Shown here: one piece after another, positions 30,969 through 42,389 of the stretch
Position numbering within the stretch: the first letter of the stretch is position 1
Layout of the letters: every line of letters starts with the position of its first letter
DNA from: Paraglaciecola sp. MB-3u-78
GTDB taxonomy: Bacteria > Pseudomonadota > Gammaproteobacteria > Enterobacterales > Alteromonadaceae
NCBI RefSeq assembly: GCF_002835935.1
Contig: NZ_PJCF01000002.1
Coordinates: forward strand, 365,872 to 429,871
Reading direction: 5' to 3'
DNA length: 64,000 nt
Translations under genes and position numbers: made by a program
Notes under the pieces: generated by a model
Database searches by the model: none
Told to the model about the DNA's origin: nothing
What the model saw: only the letters and a program-made list of their open reading frames with translations

Positions 30969-32114
30969 CTATTGTGTCATTTTGACTGAAATGCTCTCGC
31001 CCTTCAGCTGTTTTTTCAACATTCTTTTAGTACGATCCACGACTTCGCCCACTAACTGTCCACAGGCCGCATCGATATCATCACCTCTAGTACGACGAAC
31101 GACAACTATGAGCCCATATTCCATAAGGACTTTAGCGAAACGATCAATCCTCGAGTTACTAGAACAGGTATAAGGTGAGCCTGGGTAAGGATTAAATGGG
31201 ATAAGATTTATTTTACATGGCGTATCAGCCAATACTTTTGCAAGTGCATGAGCTTGGTCAGTGCTATCGTTAATCCCATTTAACATCACATATTCAACGG
31301 TTACTTTACCTTGGTTGGCGTTTGACTTAGCCAAATATCTTCTAACACTGGCTAAAAACACCTCAATTGGATATTTTTTATTAACTGGCACCAGCACATC
31401 ACGTAATGCATTATCAGGCGCATGTAATGATATAGCCAACGCAACATCAATTTGGTCACCCAACATATCAAGTGCAGGAACCACACCTGAAGTGCTTAAA
31501 GTCACTCTGCGTTTGGACAAGCCAAAAGCAAGATCATCCAACATCAGCTCCATGGCAGGCACCACATGTTTAACATTCAGCAACGGCTCGCCCATCCCCA
31601 TCATCACCACGTTTGTGATGGGACGTTTAGCAGTATCATTGTTCAAACCTATTGTTGTTGCGACTCGCCACACTTGGCCAATAATCTCAGACACTTTTAG
31701 ATTTCGATTAAATCCCTGCTGACCTGTAGAACAAAAAGTGCATTCTAGTGCACAGCCAACTTGTGAAGACACACATAATGTAGCTCGGTCGCCATCTGGT
31801 ATCCAAACTGTTTCGACTTCTTGGCCACCTTCTAGCTTCAATGCAAATTTAATGGTGCCGTCTGCAGCATTTTTTTGATAGGCAATTTCTGGCGCTTTAA
31901 CTTCACATTTAGACTGAAGTTTAGTTCGCAAGGCCTTATTGAGGTTGGTCATTTGATCAAAATCTGCCACCCCTTGTTGGTAGATCCATTTCATGATTTG
32001 TTCTGCTCTGAAGGGTTTTTCTCCCATCTCATTAAAAAAGGAACGTAAACCTTCTCGAGTTAAATCAAGTAAGTTAATTTTTTTAGGTTGGGCAGATACC
32101 ACTTCAGTTGACAC
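30969..32114 (-). CDS. rlmN: Dual-specificity 23S rRNA/tRNA adenine C2 methyltransferase RlmN
   Basis: Radical SAM enzyme methylating A2503 of 23S rRNA and A37 of some tRNAs. The cluster motif is CTFCSTG within [19 protein letters not shown]; the SAM motif GMGEPLLN and the C-terminal catalytic Cys region DIDAACGQL are present. The start is assigned to a GTG with TGAGG six bases upstream, giving 381 residues; a TTG four codons earlier is the alternative. In E. coli order, downstream of ndk and upstream of pilW. Confidence 0.96.
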   Translation of the reverse strand: MSTEVVSAQPKKINLLDLTREGLRSFFNEMGEKPFRAEQIMKWIYQQGVADFDQMTNLNKALRTKLQSKCEVKAPEIAYQKNAADGTIKFALKLEGGQEVETVWIPDGDRATLCVSSQVGCALECTFCSTGQQGFNRNLKVSEIIGQVWRVATTIGLNNDTAKRPITNVVMMGMGEPLLNVKHVVPAMELMLDDLAFGLSKRRVTLSTSGVVPALDMLGDQIDVALAISLHAPDNALRDVLVPVNKKYPIEVFLASVRRYLAKSNANQGKVTVEYVMLNGINDSTDQAHALAKVLADTPCKINLIPFNPYPGSPYTCSSNSRIDRFAKVLMEYGLIVVVRRTRGDDIDAACGQLVGEVVDRTKRMLKKQLKGESISVKMTQ

Positions 32115-32202
32115 AATAAACCTCAATACTCAGACGAAACTACTGCCATTTTAACTGATTACTCAGTTTTTGCAGCACATATAACAAATAACAAATAACA
32201 CA

Positions 32203-32224
32203 AAAGGGAGCCTAGGCTCCCTTT
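32203..32224 (-). terminator. Rho-independent terminator after ndk
   Basis: A perfect palindrome AAAGGGAGCC/GGCTCCCTTT lies 18 bases after the ndk stop on the minus strand and is followed by TTGTG. A strong hairpin with T in the descending arm; it separates ndk from rlmN. Confidence 0.8.
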
Positions 32225-32242
32225 ATTAAAGCAAACTTAAAC

Positions 32243-32674
32243 TTAACGAGTGCGTGGGCAGATTTCTTCATCACTAAAGAAATAAGCAATTTCACGTGCT
32301 GCTGATTCAGGTGCATCTGAACCGTGACAAGCATTCTCATCAATTGAAGCAGCATAATCAGCACGTAAGGTGCCCGCTAGCGCTTCAGCTGGGTTAGTAG
32401 CACCCATGATTTCACGATTTTTCAAAACAGCATTCTCACCTTCCAACACTTGGACCATAACGGGGCCAGAGGTCATGAAAGAGACTAAATCGGCAAAAAA
32501 TGGACGTTCGCTATGCTCAGCGTAGAAACCTTCTGCTTGTTCTTTGCTCAAATGTAGCATTTTAGACGCCACTAATCTTAAGCCAGCAGACTCAAAACGG
32601 TTGTAAATAGCACCGATAACGTTCTTAGCAACCGCATCAGGCTTAATGATAGAAAAAGTGCGCTCTAAGGCCAT
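32243..32674 (-). CDS. ndk: Nucleoside diphosphate kinase
   Basis: Transfers the gamma phosphate of ATP to nucleoside diphosphates through a phosphohistidine. The start is [18 protein letters not shown] with GGAG 8 bases upstream; the frame is open 23 codons further upstream but without support. The active-site His lies in [13 protein letters not shown] near residue 117. 143 residues, normal for the family. First gene of the ndk-rlmN-pilW-rodZ-ispG series. Confidence 0.97.
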   Translation of the reverse strand: MALERTFSIIKPDAVAKNVIGAIYNRFESAGLRLVASKMLHLSKEQAEGFYAEHSERPFFADLVSFMTSGPVMVQVLEGENAVLKNREIMGATNPAEALAGTLRADYAASIDENACHGSDAPESAAREIAYFFSDEEICPRTR

Positions 32675-32853
32675 GTTCTTAACTCCAGTATTAGTATATT
32701 TGGTCTTAATATTTTGTCCTAAGGGACAGTTAAAAAGACACATAAAATTTCGCGCGGATTATATGCAATTAGAAGGCAAATACCTAGTATAGATTGCATA
32801 TTATTCTGTTCTCCCTAAAATCAAGCTTGGCGTAATTTGGAGACGAGGTGATC

Positions 32854-33024
32854 TTGATTAAATTTTTAGTACTTATTCCTGTGGTGTTGTGTTTAATTTG
32901 GTTTATTTATTTGAATAAGAAGGGCTATAGCTTGGGAGATGGAAAACAAGGGTTTATCTATATATTCACTTTTTGTGCTGTCATTGCAGTATTTTACAGC
33001 TCTTTATTATGGATTTCTGAATAG
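32854..33024 (+). CDS. 56-residue two-helix membrane peptide
   Basis: TTG start with GAGGTG just before it and GGAG a little further upstream. Two hydrophobic segments (residues 3-20 and 33-53) flank a short basic loop (NKKGYSLGDGKQG). No family recognised. It is followed by a terminator and is convergent with ppiD, which supports an independent small gene. Confidence 0.5.
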   Translation: MIKFLVLIPVVLCLIWFIYLNKKGYSLGDGKQGFIYIFTFCAVIAVFYSSLLWISE

Positions 33025-33064
33025 GCGGCTATCTAATCACGTTGTTAGCCAAAATTGACATAAT

Positions 33065-33092
33065 AAAAAAGAGCGATAAACGCTCTTTTTTT
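33065..33092. terminator. Bidirectional terminator between the small membrane ORF and ppiD
   Basis: A stem AAAAAAGAGCG/CGCTCTTTTTT with a 5-base loop, flanked by A and T runs so that it can act on both strands. It sits between two convergent genes. Confidence 0.85.
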
Positions 33093-33120
33093 ATTATTTA
33101 GGTCAACATAAATCAGATTA

Positions 33121-34995
33121 CTAATAAATCTCTATGTCTGCTTGCGCTTTTAAAGATTCGATTACAGCACCATATAATATTTGAGATTTACTCGATACCA
33201 GACGACTTTGTAATGAAGTCAATTGTTGAGCATTTGCTTGTGCAGCTGAGTTAACTTGAGTTAGTTGCACTAAACTGACATCTCCAGTAACTAAGTCAAC
33301 GACACTTGTCTGTGCTGCAGATAGTTTGAACAAAGCATCAACAATAGTCTGTGACAAAGTTGCATCATTGCGAGTTACCTCTTGCTTCTCTTCCCAGTTG
33401 ATCTCTAAAGCGGCTAATTTAGAATTAACATCTTCACTGCCAGCCAGTGCCGTTTTCACTTCTAAGGCCCAATCTCTGGCAGCCCGTTGAGCAGCTTGTG
33501 CAGTCAATGTCTGTTGTATTTGTTCTTTAACTTCTTCTATCGCTTTGGTTCGCTCGGGCTCATGTTCGGCCACTCTGACAACCATTATGTGATTGCTACC
33601 TAGCTCTAGCACTTCACTGTTAACCGCATCTTCAATTAATTCAAAACTAAACGCACTCGTTAAGACGTTGGGGTGAGACACCACTTCTGGCGCATTCGCT
33701 CGACTAAACAAAGGGGTTGTCATTATCGATTTACCGGCAATGCCTGCAACTTCATCAAGATTGTTCGGCACCTCAAAGGCCACTTCTGAAATCCTTTGAC
33801 TCAGTTCGTAAAAACGCTCTTCTGCTTTGAACGTTTTAACTTTGACTGTTATCTCTGCTTTAACGTTGTCAAAGGAATCAACTTGCTCTGGCTTAACATC
33901 CGTTAACTTAATAATATGATAACCAAATTCACTTTTAACGACACCGCTGATATCACCTTTATTGCTTAGTGCAAATGCAACGTCTTCAAACGCAGGATCC
34001 ATGATGCCTTTGCCGAACCAACCTAAATCACCGCCATTTTCAGCACTAAAAGTATCGCTTGAGAATGTTTTAGCTAGTTCAGCAAAATCGTCTCCCGCTT
34101 GTATCTTGGCCAACACGTCTTCAGCCTTAGACTCAATGGTTTGGTCTTCTTCAGCACTTTCGAATAAGATATGCGCCGCCTGACGTTCTTCCTCAGTACG
34201 ATAATTACTAAGGTTTTGTTCATAGTATTGTACAAGCTCATCTTCATTAACTTCTATCAAAGGCAATAAATCATCTAATTCCAGTTCAATATAAGACAAA
34301 CTGACTTTCTGGTCTGTATCAAATTGACTAATATTGCTTTGATAATAATCTGAAATTTCATCATCACTGATGTTAACTTGTTCAATAAATTTAGCCGCAG
34401 AAATATTCAGGTAACGAATATCACGACTTTGTTGTTGCAAGAGGTGTGCTGTTTTTGCTTCACCTACTAATGCGAATTCGGTTCCCATTAATGACTGTGA
34501 AAGTTGCCTACGCACCATATCAACACGCATATAGTCTCTAAAATTATTAGTTTGAAAGCCTGCTTGGCGTAAAAGTGCAAGATAACGGTCGTTATCAAAC
34601 TTACCATCTACTTGAAATTCTTGCATACCCACTATAGCTAGCTTAATTTGCTCATCGCTGACTCTCAAGCCAAATTCTTGTGCTGCTTGGTCAAGCAATT
34701 TTTCACTAATAAGGCGGTCTAAGATACCCTGTCGAAAATTTTGTAAGTATGCAGTATCACTTGCTAAGGTTGCGAAAGCGTCACCGAACTGAGATTCCAT
34801 ACGAGAACGTTCGTTTTGATAAGCACGCTCTAATTCATCAATGCCTATTTCATCACCATTAACAATGGCTGCGGCGCCAGATGATGATGAATTGATATAA
34901 CTCCCTACACCAGCAAATACAAAACTCAAAATAACTAATGCTAAGATCCCCATTGCCCAAGGGCCTTGTGATCCTTCTCTGATTCTTTCCAACAT
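33121..34995 (-). CDS. ppiD: Peptidyl-prolyl isomerase PpiD (SecYEG-associated chaperone)
   Basis: Inner-membrane-anchored periplasmic chaperone that helps proteins leaving the translocon. The N-terminus MLERIREGSQGPWAMGIL leads into a membrane helix (about 16-36). A SurA-like N-domain (about 40-200) follows, then a parvulin domain (about 265-370) with AAHILFESAEED and NGGDLGWFGKG, and a C-terminal helical region. ATG chosen over an in-frame TTG four codons earlier. About 624 residues, near the E. coli 623. Downstream of hupB in the lon-hupB-ppiD order. Confidence 0.96.
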   Translation of the reverse strand: MLERIREGSQGPWAMGILALVILSFVFAGVGSYINSSSSGAAAIVNGDEIGIDELERAYQNERSRMESQFGDAFATLASDTAYLQNFRQGILDRLISEKLLDQAAQEFGLRVSDEQIKLAIVGMQEFQVDGKFDNDRYLALLRQAGFQTNNFRDYMRVDMVRRQLSQSLMGTEFALVGEAKTAHLLQQQSRDIRYLNISAAKFIEQVNISDDEISDYYQSNISQFDTDQKVSLSYIELELDDLLPLIEVNEDELVQYYEQNLSNYRTEEERQAAHILFESAEEDQTIESKAEDVLAKIQAGDDFAELAKTFSSDTFSAENGGDLGWFGKGIMDPAFEDVAFALSNKGDISGVVKSEFGYHIIKLTDVKPEQVDSFDNVKAEITVKVKTFKAEERFYELSQRISEVAFEVPNNLDEVAGIAGKSIMTTPLFSRANAPEVVSHPNVLTSAFSFELIEDAVNSEVLELGSNHIMVVRVAEHEPERTKAIEEVKEQIQQTLTAQAAQRAARDWALEVKTALAGSEDVNSKLAALEINWEEKQEVTRNDATLSQTIVDALFKLSAAQTSVVDLVTGDVSLVQLTQVNSAAQANAQQLTSLQSRLVSSKSQILYGAVIESLKAQADIEIY

Positions 34996-35190
34996 ACTAA
35001 ATTCCAAACCCCAATTGAGCTGTTATTGATAAGTACTAAGGTTACCTAATTTAGATAGTCTTAGTCGCAAGCGCGCGAGATTATATACCAACCGAGTGCA
35101 TTTATTAATGATTGTTCGCAGTGAATTCAAAAATAACTAGTGAGCGATTATTTAAAATTAAAACGATGACAGATACAAACTACACATAAA

Positions 35191-35220
35191 CAAAAGGCGA
35201 TGATAAATCATCGCCTTTTG
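35191..35220 (-). terminator. Rho-independent terminator after hupB
   Basis: A perfect 13-bp stem CAAAAGGCGATGA/TCATCGCCTTTTG with a 4-base loop, followed on the minus strand by TTTATG. Located 20 bases after the hupB stop. Confidence 0.88.
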
Positions 35221-35239
35221 TTATCAATGAACTAAGTGA

Positions 35240-35512
35240 TTAGTTACAAGCGTCTTTTAATGCTTTACCCGCTTTAAACGAAGGCACTTTAGCTGCTGAA
35301 ATTTGAATAGTCTCACCAGTTTGAGGATTACGACCACTGCGAGCGGCACGTTCACGAACCGAGAATGTACCGAAACCAACTAATGCAACTTGGTCTCCAT
35401 CTTTAAGTGCCGTAGTTACAGCGCCAGTCAATGCATCTAATGCACGACCTGCAGCTGCTTTAGAAATATCTGCACTTGCAGCGATGGTATCAATAAGATC
35501 TGACTTATTCAC
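35240..35512 (-). CDS. hupB: DNA-binding protein HU-beta
   Basis: Nucleoid protein of the HU/IHF family, 90 residues. It starts at GTG ([18 protein letters not shown]), supported by AAGGGG about 9 bases upstream and by family alignment; the frame remains open further upstream without support. The signature [19 protein letters not shown], including the DNA-intercalating loop RNPQTG, is intact. Placed between lon and ppiD, the standard order. Confidence 0.96.
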   Translation of the reverse strand: MNKSDLIDTIAASADISKAAAGRALDALTGAVTTALKDGDQVALVGFGTFSVRERAARSGRNPQTGETIQISAAKVPSFKAGKALKDACN

Positions 35513-35570
35513 AATATGAACCCCTTCCATTGTTATTATATTTGTGGCTTGCACTATGCAAAGCCAAACG

Positions 35571-35599
35571 TTTATATCAAGCATGAAACTTAACTTCAA
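35571..35599 (-). promoter_or_regulatory. Probable sigma-70 promoter of hupB
   Basis: On the minus strand a -35 TTGAAG and a -10 TATAAA are separated by exactly 17 bases, about 60 bases upstream of the hupB start. The match is good; activity is inferred. Confidence 0.6.
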
Positions 35600-35750
35600 G
35601 CTATATATTTACAAATCATTAACTTTCAATGAATCGTCTCAAGCCCTTTTGTGACAAGGCCTAAAGAGAATCTGCGCTAAAGGCTACCACAACTATTTAC
35701 ATAGTGAAGCCCTTAAATTAAAAAAAAATTAAAAAAATACGCCTTTCTGC

Positions 35751-38117
35751 TTACTTTTTAACCTTTTTTATCACAACTGGTGTAAATTTATCCGGATGCT
35801 CTTGTAAGGCTAATTCTAAGACTTCATCAATCCACTGCACTGGGTGTATATTTAAATCTTGTTTTACGTTATCTGGAATTTCTTCTAAGTCCCGTTCATT
35901 CTCTTTTGGAATAATCACTGTCTTAATTCCACCACGATGTGCAGCGAGCAATTTTTCTTTAAGACCACCGATAGGTAACACTTCTCCCCTAAGGGTAATT
36001 TCACCTGTCATAGCCACATCACACCTAACCGGATTACCCGTTAGAGTAGAAACTAATGCCGTGCACATAGCAATACCTGCGCTAGGGCCATCTTTGGGTG
36101 TGGCTCCCTCGGGTACGTGTACATGTATATCGCGTTTTTCATGGAAATCATTATTAATACGTAGTTTGTCTGCTCTACTGCGCACGACTGTCATCGCAGT
36201 TTGAATAGACTCAAGCATCACGTCACCCAATGAACCGGTGAAGGTCGTCTTGCCTTTGCCTACTACAGATGTGGTTTCTATGGTTAATAATTCGCCACCA
36301 ACTTGGGTCCAAGCTAATCCTGTTACTTGGCCTATTTGATTAGTTTTGTCAGCTTTACCGTAATCAAAACGCTGTACACCCAGATATTCATTCAGATTAT
36401 CTTGATTAACCAACACTTTGGTTATGTTTTTACCAAGCAGGATATTCTTCACTGCCTTACGACATATTTTAGAAATTTCTCTTTCTAAGTTCCTAACACC
36501 TGCTTCTCGAGTGTAATAACGAATAATGCCAATAATGGCACTTTCCTCAATCACCAACTCACCTTCTTTTAAACCATTGCGAGTTATTTGTTTATCTACT
36601 AAATGTTGGATGGCAATATTAAGTTTTTCATCTTCGGTATATCCCGATAGACGTATGACTTCCATTCGATCCAATAAGGCTTCGGGGATGTCCATACTAT
36701 TAGAAGTGGCAACAAACATAACGTCGGATAAATCGTAATCTACCTCTAGATAATGGTCACTAAATTTATTGTTTTGTTCAGGATCCAGTACTTCCAACAA
36801 TGCAGAAGATGGATCGCCACGCATATCCGATGACATCTTATCTATTTCATCAAGTAAAAAGAGTGGATTTTTCACCCCCACTTTAGCCATTTTTTGTACC
36901 ATTTTACCAGGCATAGAACCAATATAGGTACGGCGGTGGCCTCTAATTTCAGCTTCATCTCGCACTCCACCTAATGCCATACGTACATACTTTCTTCCTG
37001 TGGCTCTTGCGATAGATTGACCTAAAGAAGTTTTACCCACTCCCGGAGGCCCAACTAAACATAAAATAGGCCCCTTGAGCTTTTTAACGCGTTGTTGCAC
37101 CGCGAGATACTCAATAATACGTTCTTTGACTTTATCTAAACCGTAATGGTCAGCATCCAATATTTTATCAGCAGCAGCGAGATCTTTTTTGACAACACTT
37201 CTTTTGACCCAAGGCACATTCGTTAACCATTCAATATAACTGCGCACAACCGTTGCTTCTGCCGACATGGGCGACATCATTTTTAATTTAGCTAATTCTG
37301 CGGTGGCCTTTTTCTGAGCTTCTTCTGGCATTTTGGCATTGGTGATTTTTTGTTTCAGAGCTTCAAATTCATCTGGCGCTTCATCAAGTTCACCTAATTC
37401 TTTTTGAATGGCTTTCATTTGCTCATTCAAATAGTATTCTCGCTGACTCTTTTCCATTTGTTTTTTAACACGTGTGCGAATTTTTCTTTCAACTTGGAGC
37501 AAGTCTATTTCGCTTTCCATCAGTGCCATTAGGTACTCTAAGCGTTCTGTAATGCCCAGCATCTCAAGCACTTTTTGTTTCTCTGACAACTTCAGAGGCA
37601 TATGCGCCGCCATAGTATCAGCCAAGCGCGCAGCATCTTCGATGCCACTCAATGAGGTCAATACTTCAGGTGGGATTTTTTTATTAAGTTTGACGTATCC
37701 TTCAAACTGAGAAATAGCTGAACGAATTAGCACTTCTTGCTCTGACTCAGCTAATTCGGTATCTACTGAGCTTTGTACATCCGCGATAAAAAAATCTTCA
37801 GTACTGACAAATTTATCAATTTTGCCTCGCTGATTACCTTCAACTAACACCTTAACGGTGCCGTCAGGTAATTTAAGCAGCTGTAAAATAGTGGCGATAG
37901 TACCAACGATGTAAATGTCATCGACTCCTGGTTCGTCAACACTGGCATCTTTTTGAGCCACCAAGAAAATTTGCTTATCTTTTTCCATCGCTGCTTCTAA
38001 ACAGCGGATTGATTTCTCACGCCCAACGAATAATGGGATAACCATATGTGGGTATACCACTACATCACGTAACGCCAAAACAGGCATTTCAATGCGATCT
38101 TCTCGCTTTTTAGTCAT
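35751..38117 (-). CDS. lon: ATP-dependent protease Lon
   Basis: Cytoplasmic AAA+ protease degrading misfolded and regulatory proteins. N-terminal LON substrate domain ([17 protein letters not shown]), coiled-coil region, AAA+ module with Walker [10 protein letters not shown] and Walker B FLLDEIDK, sensor region, and serine protease domain with catalytic Ser in KDGPSAGIA and the late catalytic Lys in [11 protein letters not shown]. 788 residues from [14 protein letters not shown], close to E. coli (784). Upstream ATG codons in frame lack family support. A heat-shock promoter lies just upstream. Confidence 0.98.
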   Translation of the reverse strand: MTKKREDRIEMPVLALRDVVVYPHMVIPLFVGREKSIRCLEAAMEKDKQIFLVAQKDASVDEPGVDDIYIVGTIATILQLLKLPDGTVKVLVEGNQRGKIDKFVSTEDFFIADVQSSVDTELAESEQEVLIRSAISQFEGYVKLNKKIPPEVLTSLSGIEDAARLADTMAAHMPLKLSEKQKVLEMLGITERLEYLMALMESEIDLLQVERKIRTRVKKQMEKSQREYYLNEQMKAIQKELGELDEAPDEFEALKQKITNAKMPEEAQKKATAELAKLKMMSPMSAEATVVRSYIEWLTNVPWVKRSVVKKDLAAADKILDADHYGLDKVKERIIEYLAVQQRVKKLKGPILCLVGPPGVGKTSLGQSIARATGRKYVRMALGGVRDEAEIRGHRRTYIGSMPGKMVQKMAKVGVKNPLFLLDEIDKMSSDMRGDPSSALLEVLDPEQNNKFSDHYLEVDYDLSDVMFVATSNSMDIPEALLDRMEVIRLSGYTEDEKLNIAIQHLVDKQITRNGLKEGELVIEESAIIGIIRYYTREAGVRNLEREISKICRKAVKNILLGKNITKVLVNQDNLNEYLGVQRFDYGKADKTNQIGQVTGLAWTQVGGELLTIETTSVVGKGKTTFTGSLGDVMLESIQTAMTVVRSRADKLRINNDFHEKRDIHVHVPEGATPKDGPSAGIAMCTALVSTLTGNPVRCDVAMTGEITLRGEVLPIGGLKEKLLAAHRGGIKTVIIPKENERDLEEIPDNVKQDLNIHPVQWIDEVLELALQEHPDKFTPVVIKKVKK

Positions 38118-38162
38118 ACTTGGTCTCGTATTAAGTCGTTTTATATTACATCTATCCGATGT

Positions 38163-38190
38163 ATATGGGGTTAGGCAGGTAAAGTTCAAA
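38163..38190 (-). promoter_or_regulatory. Sigma-32 (heat shock) promoter of lon
   Basis: Minus-strand TTTGAA and CCCCATAT are separated by 14 bases, a near-perfect match to the sigma-32 consensus (CTTGAA, 13-15 bases, CCCCATNT). Transcription would begin about 40 bases before the lon ATG. lon is a classic sigma-32 gene in E. coli. Confidence 0.85.
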
Positions 38191-38255
38191 TGAAATTTTA
38201 AACAAAGCGGAAAAAAGTGCAGAGAATAGATTGGTGAGCTGTATGTTTTACCATT

Positions 38256-38281
38256 AAAAAAGGCTCTTACGAGCCTTTTTT
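38256..38281 (-). terminator. Rho-independent terminator after clpX
   Basis: Stem AAAAAGGCTC/GAGCCTTTTT with a 4-base TTAC loop lies immediately after the clpX stop and is flanked by A and T runs. It separates clpX from the lon promoter. Confidence 0.85.
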
Positions 38282-38285
38282 GTAT

Positions 38286-39563
38286 TTATTCTGAAGCGGC
38301 TTTTTTATCAACACCACTGTCGTAAATTAAAATTGGCTTTGATTCTCCACGAATGACAGTTTCATCAACCACAACTTTACTCACGTTTGTCATCGATGGT
38401 AGGTCATACATAGTGTCCAATAATACTGCCTCGACTATAGAGCGTAATCCACGAGCACCTGTTTTACGTTGCATGGCTTTTTTAGCTATGGCTTGCAAGG
38501 CATCTTCACGGAACTCAAGTTCAGTATTCTCCATTCCAAATAACGCTGAATATTGTTTCGTTAAGGAATTTTTAGGTTCACGTAAGATTTGAACCAACGC
38601 ATCTTCACTGAGTTCTTCCAGACAAGTAAGCACAGGCAAACGTCCGATGAATTCTGGTATCAGGCCATACTTCACTAAATCTTCAGGCTCAACCTTTTTG
38701 AGCCACTCGCCTTCTTGAGATTTGTTGCTAGTATTTTTAATTTCTGAAGCAAAACCAATACCCGTTCCTGTATGAGCGCGCTGCTCTATCACTTTGTCTA
38801 AGCCAGCAAAAGCCCCACCACAAATAAATAATATTTTAGACGTGTCTACTTGTAAAAACTCTTGTTGTGGATGTTTTCTGCCACCTTGAGGAGGAACGGA
38901 AGCAACAGTACCTTCAATCAGTTTAAGCAGAGCTTGCTGGACACCTTCACCAGACACATCTCTGGTAATTGAAGGGTTATCTGATTTACGGGATATTTTG
39001 TCTATCTCATCGATATAAACAATACCGCGCTGAGCTTTCTCAACATCATAATCGCATTTTTGTAACAGCTTCTGGATGATATTTTCGACATCTTCGCCTA
39101 CATAACCGGCTTCAGTTAAGGTCGTCGCATCAGCCATAGTAAACGGAACATCTAACAACCTTGCAAGCGTTTCAGCTAATAAGGTTTTACCACTACCGGT
39201 AGGACCCATCAGCAAAATATTACTCTTGCCTAATTCCACACCTTCGTGAACATCGCCGTTTCTTAAACGTTTGTAATGATTATAAACCGCAACAGAAAGC
39301 ACTTTTTTGGCATGCTCTTGACCAATCACATAATCATCTAGATGAGCATGAATTTCTTTCGGTGTCGGTAAATCGTCTTGTTTCTTTTTGGGCGCGATTT
39401 CTTTTATTTCTTCTCGAATAATGTCATTACACAAATCGACACATTCATCACAAATAAAAACCGACGGGCCAGCAATTAGTTTTCTTACTTCATGTTGGCT
39501 TTTACCACAGAAAGAACAATACAAAAGTTTGTTGTCGCCGTCAGTACTTTTTTTATCACTCAT
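38286..39563 (-). CDS. clpX: ATP-dependent Clp protease ATP-binding subunit ClpX
   Basis: AAA+ unfoldase delivering substrates to ClpP. N-terminal four-Cys zinc domain (CSFCGKS and CDECVDLC), Walker A GPTGSGKT, Walker [11 protein letters not shown], pore loop [10 protein letters not shown] and the ClpP-docking IGF loop region (GIGFASEIK). 425 residues, normal. Follows clpP after a gap of about 100 bases. Confidence 0.98.
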   Translation of the reverse strand: MSDKKSTDGDNKLLYCSFCGKSQHEVRKLIAGPSVFICDECVDLCNDIIREEIKEIAPKKKQDDLPTPKEIHAHLDDYVIGQEHAKKVLSVAVYNHYKRLRNGDVHEGVELGKSNILLMGPTGSGKTLLAETLARLLDVPFTMADATTLTEAGYVGEDVENIIQKLLQKCDYDVEKAQRGIVYIDEIDKISRKSDNPSITRDVSGEGVQQALLKLIEGTVASVPPQGGRKHPQQEFLQVDTSKILFICGGAFAGLDKVIEQRAHTGTGIGFASEIKNTSNKSQEGEWLKKVEPEDLVKYGLIPEFIGRLPVLTCLEELSEDALVQILREPKNSLTKQYSALFGMENTELEFREDALQAIAKKAMQRKTGARGLRSIVEAVLLDTMYDLPSMTNVSKVVVDETVIRGESKPILIYDSGVDKKAASE

Positions 39564-39660
39564 TTACAATCTTTTCCTATCTCAGACTGACTCTATCCAA
39601 AGGGATCCTACAAACAAATTGCATATAGGTTACCTTTGGGTTTATCACAGAGTCATTTTA

Positions 39661-40305
39661 TCACTTGTCGCTTTTTGTGTCAGCTTGACTGGTATCTGGT
39701 CTACTCGACAATACTTGGTCAATTAGCCCATATTCCACAGCGTCGGTTGCACTTAAAAAGTTATCTCTGTCGGTATCTTGCGCAACTTTTTCATACTCTT
39801 GTCCAGTATGTTGTGCCATCAAACGATTCATCTTCTCTTTAATAGACAGGATTTCTTTAGCATGAATTTCAAAATCCGACGCTTGTCCTTGGAAACCGCC
39901 TAAGGGTTGATGGATCATCACGCGGGAATTAGGTAAACAATAACGTTTGCCCTTTTCGCCTGCAGATAACAAGAATGCGCCCATGCTGGCAGCTTGGCCA
40001 ATACAGACAGTGCTAACATTCGGTTTAATAAAGTTCATTGTATCGTAAATAGCCATACCTGCCGACACTGAACCGCCGGGAGAATTAATATATAAGAAAA
40101 TATCTTTTTCTGGATTCTCGGCTTCTAAAAATAACAACTGAGCAACGATAAGGTTAGCCATGTGGTCTTCAACTTGACCGACTAAGAAAATAACATTCTC
40201 TTTTAACAAGCGAGAATATATATCGTAAGAACGTTCACCTTTGGCCGTTTGCTCTACAACCATTGGAACTAATGCGTTTGTTGGATCAAAATTGGTATTC
40301 ATCAT
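39661..40305 (-). CDS. clpP: ATP-dependent Clp protease proteolytic subunit
   Basis: Tetradecameric serine protease. Catalytic triad Ser107 (GQAASMGAF), His132 (MIHQPLGG) and Asp181 (DTDRDNF) are all present. 214 residues including a short propeptide of about ten residues. Follows tig after a terminator-like hairpin and precedes clpX. Confidence 0.98.
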   Translation of the reverse strand: MMNTNFDPTNALVPMVVEQTAKGERSYDIYSRLLKENVIFLVGQVEDHMANLIVAQLLFLEAENPEKDIFLYINSPGGSVSAGMAIYDTMNFIKPNVSTVCIGQAASMGAFLLSAGEKGKRYCLPNSRVMIHQPLGGFQGQASDFEIHAKEILSIKEKMNRLMAQHTGQEYEKVAQDTDRDNFLSATDAVEYGLIDQVLSSRPDTSQADTKSDK

Positions 40306-40327
40306 AAATTCAAATTCTTCACAAATA

Positions 40328-40354
40328 AAAATGCTCGGTAGTTACCGAGCATTT
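40328..40354 (-). terminator. Hairpin terminator between tig and clpP
   Basis: Minus-strand stem AATGCTCGGTA/TACCGAGCATT with a very short loop followed by TTTATTT. It probably ends part of the tig transcripts before clpP. Confidence 0.8.
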
Positions 40355-40395
40355 AAGCAGTTGCAGACTAGATAAGTCAAATAACAATAGGCAAA

Positions 40396-41706
40396 TTATG
40401 CCTGTTTGTTCATGATCTCATCAAAAGATTTCTTCACTTCTTTAACTTTGGCTTGTTCAAGCAATAATTCAACCGCTTGTTCTTCCATAGCAACGTTATT
40501 CATTTGTTGCATCAATTCATCGTTTGTTCTGTAATATTCTATTACTTCTTGGGGATCTTCATAAGCAGAAGCGGCAGTTTCAATTAGCGCAGCTACTTTA
40601 GCAGCATCCACTTTTAGCTCGTTAATTTTAATCACTTCACCTAACAACAAACCAATACTGACACGTTTACGGGCGTTTTCTTCAAACAAATCAGCTGGAA
40701 GCTCTGGCATGTTATCTACATTTCCGCCCTGTTGCTGGCTAAAACGTTGTTTAGCTTGTTCCCGTAACGCGTTAATTTCTTGATCAACTAGTGCTTTTGG
40801 CAAATCAATTTGATTTTTTTCAAGTAAACCAGCGATAACCTGCTCTTTTACTGATGCTTTTAATGTTTGGTCTAGCTCACGTTGCATATTTTTGCGTACT
40901 TCAGCATGTAGTGCTTCGATGTTGCCATCTTCAATACCAAACAATTTAGCAAATTCTTCATCAACTTTAGGTAAGTCTAATTGCTCAACCTTTTTGATAT
41001 TGATAGTGAACTGAGCCACTTTACCCTTTAACTTTTCAGCATGGTAATCTTCTGGGAAGGTGACATCTGCAATGACCTCATCACCGGTTTTGTTGCCGAC
41101 AATAGGTTTCTCAAAACCAGGGATCATGCGATCTTTACCCATTTCTAGGGCGAAATTTTCAGCTTTACCACCATCAAACTCTTCACCATCGATAGTACCG
41201 ATAAAATCAATAGTGACCTTATCGTCTTTCTTGGCTTTGCGTTTTACTTCTTTATAACTGGCATGTTGCTTACGCAAAGTGTCAATCATGTTACTTAAGT
41301 CTTTATCACTGATGTCTACTGCTGGCTTTTCAACTTGAATTTTAGCAACATCTTTGACTTCTACTTCTGGATAGACTTCAAAAGCCGCTACATACTCTAA
41401 GTCTTTGCCATCTTCGTCTGTTTTCATTTCAAAGCTAGGCATGCCTGCTGGAGTAATTTTTTCTTGAGTAATAGCTTCATAAAAATTGCGTTGCATCACT
41501 TCACCAGCAATTTCCTGACGTACGGATTGACCATAACGTTTCTTAATAACATTAACAGGCACTTTACCAGGGCGAAAACCATTAATTCTTTGGGTTTTGG
41601 CTAATTGCTGTAAGCGAGACTTGACTGCAGAATCAATTGACTCAGCAGGAACGGTGATAGTAAGACGGCGTTCTAAACCTTTGGTCGCCTCAACGGATAC
41701 TTGCAT
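40396..41706 (-). CDS. tig: Trigger factor
   Basis: Ribosome-bound chaperone and prolyl isomerase. N-terminal ribosome-binding domain with the signature [21 protein letters not shown]-like domain (about 160-245, [19 protein letters not shown]), and a long helical C-terminal chaperone cradle. 436 residues. ATG with GAGGT 6 bases upstream. First gene of tig-clpP-clpX-lon-hupB-ppiD. Confidence 0.98.
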   Translation of the reverse strand: MQVSVEATKGLERRLTITVPAESIDSAVKSRLQQLAKTQRINGFRPGKVPVNVIKKRYGQSVRQEIAGEVMQRNFYEAITQEKITPAGMPSFEMKTDEDGKDLEYVAAFEVYPEVEVKDVAKIQVEKPAVDISDKDLSNMIDTLRKQHASYKEVKRKAKKDDKVTIDFIGTIDGEEFDGGKAENFALEMGKDRMIPGFEKPIVGNKTGDEVIADVTFPEDYHAEKLKGKVAQFTINIKKVEQLDLPKVDEEFAKLFGIEDGNIEALHAEVRKNMQRELDQTLKASVKEQVIAGLLEKNQIDLPKALVDQEINALREQAKQRFSQQQGGNVDNMPELPADLFEENARKRVSIGLLLGEVIKINELKVDAAKVAALIETAASAYEDPQEVIEYYRTNDELMQQMNNVAMEEQAVELLLEQAKVKEVKKSFDEIMNKQA

Positions 41707-42312
41707 TCTGATACCTCAATTATGCGCATACTTGCGCTTATATGTTATTACTAAATAGCTTTTATCGGCGCAAAATAATTATTGTAACAAATACACTACT
41801 TGCTTCCGAATATCCTGACAAAAGAACTTTTCTTCTTAGACAAGATAGCCTGATAAAATGACGCAATAGTATAGCGATAGCGATACCGCAAGTCGAGGGT
41901 AAAATGCCAAGCTTTGAAATAGAATTGACGTTTAGCAACTTAATAGCTGTTTTATGAGTTGTAAAAGTCTTTTAGTATCGATGGGGCTGCTGTTGGATAT
42001 GAATCAAAATATCAATTGTCGAATAAATTATTTGAAGATTGCCTTTGGAACACGGCTAATATTCCGGGTTGTGTTGAGGATCAATCAAAAAATTTGAACC
42101 CATGCCCCGCTTGTCGAGCTATTCAACGGGGAGAAGCTGTGCTTCTAAAGTATCCAGTTTCACCTAATCATTGGATGAAGAGCATTGCCCTCGAGCGTCA
42201 ATTTTCACTTCCTTTTTACAGCTGTATACAAAAAATCAAGTCGGGCGTAAGGGATTTGATTTGTGGCTTATAAAGCCATGCAATTATTCGAGGAATACAA
42301 GATTAGAAAAGA
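41707..42312. other. Intergenic region between tig and the tRNA operon
   Basis: About 600 bases without a recognised gene. A plus-strand frame with a TTG start (42016-42273, 85 codons, containing CPACRAIQRGE) has no ribosome site, runs antisense to the tRNA operon readthrough and matches no family I know. A small hairpin TGGCTT/AAGCCA near 42263-42277 might end the tRNA transcript. The tig promoter should be near the left part, where TATCGC is repeated. Confidence 0.35.
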
Positions 42313-42389
42313 TGGTCGGTGAGACAGGATTCGAACCTGCGACCCCTTGGACCCAAACCAAGTGCGCTACCAAGCTGCGCTACTCACCG
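42313..42389 (-). tRNA. tRNA-Pro (anticodon TGG), copy 2
   Basis: Full cloverleaf with acceptor CGGTGAG/CTCACCG, anticodon stem CTTGG/CCAAG around TTTGGGT, T-loop GTTCGAATC and encoded CCA. Last gene of the operon. Identical in its mature sequence to the first gene of the operon. Confidence 0.97.

Noticed and set aside
42016..42273. 85-codon plus-strand ORF with CPACRAIQRGE
   Set aside because: TTG start without ribosome site, no family recognised, and it lies antisense to tRNA-operon readthrough.
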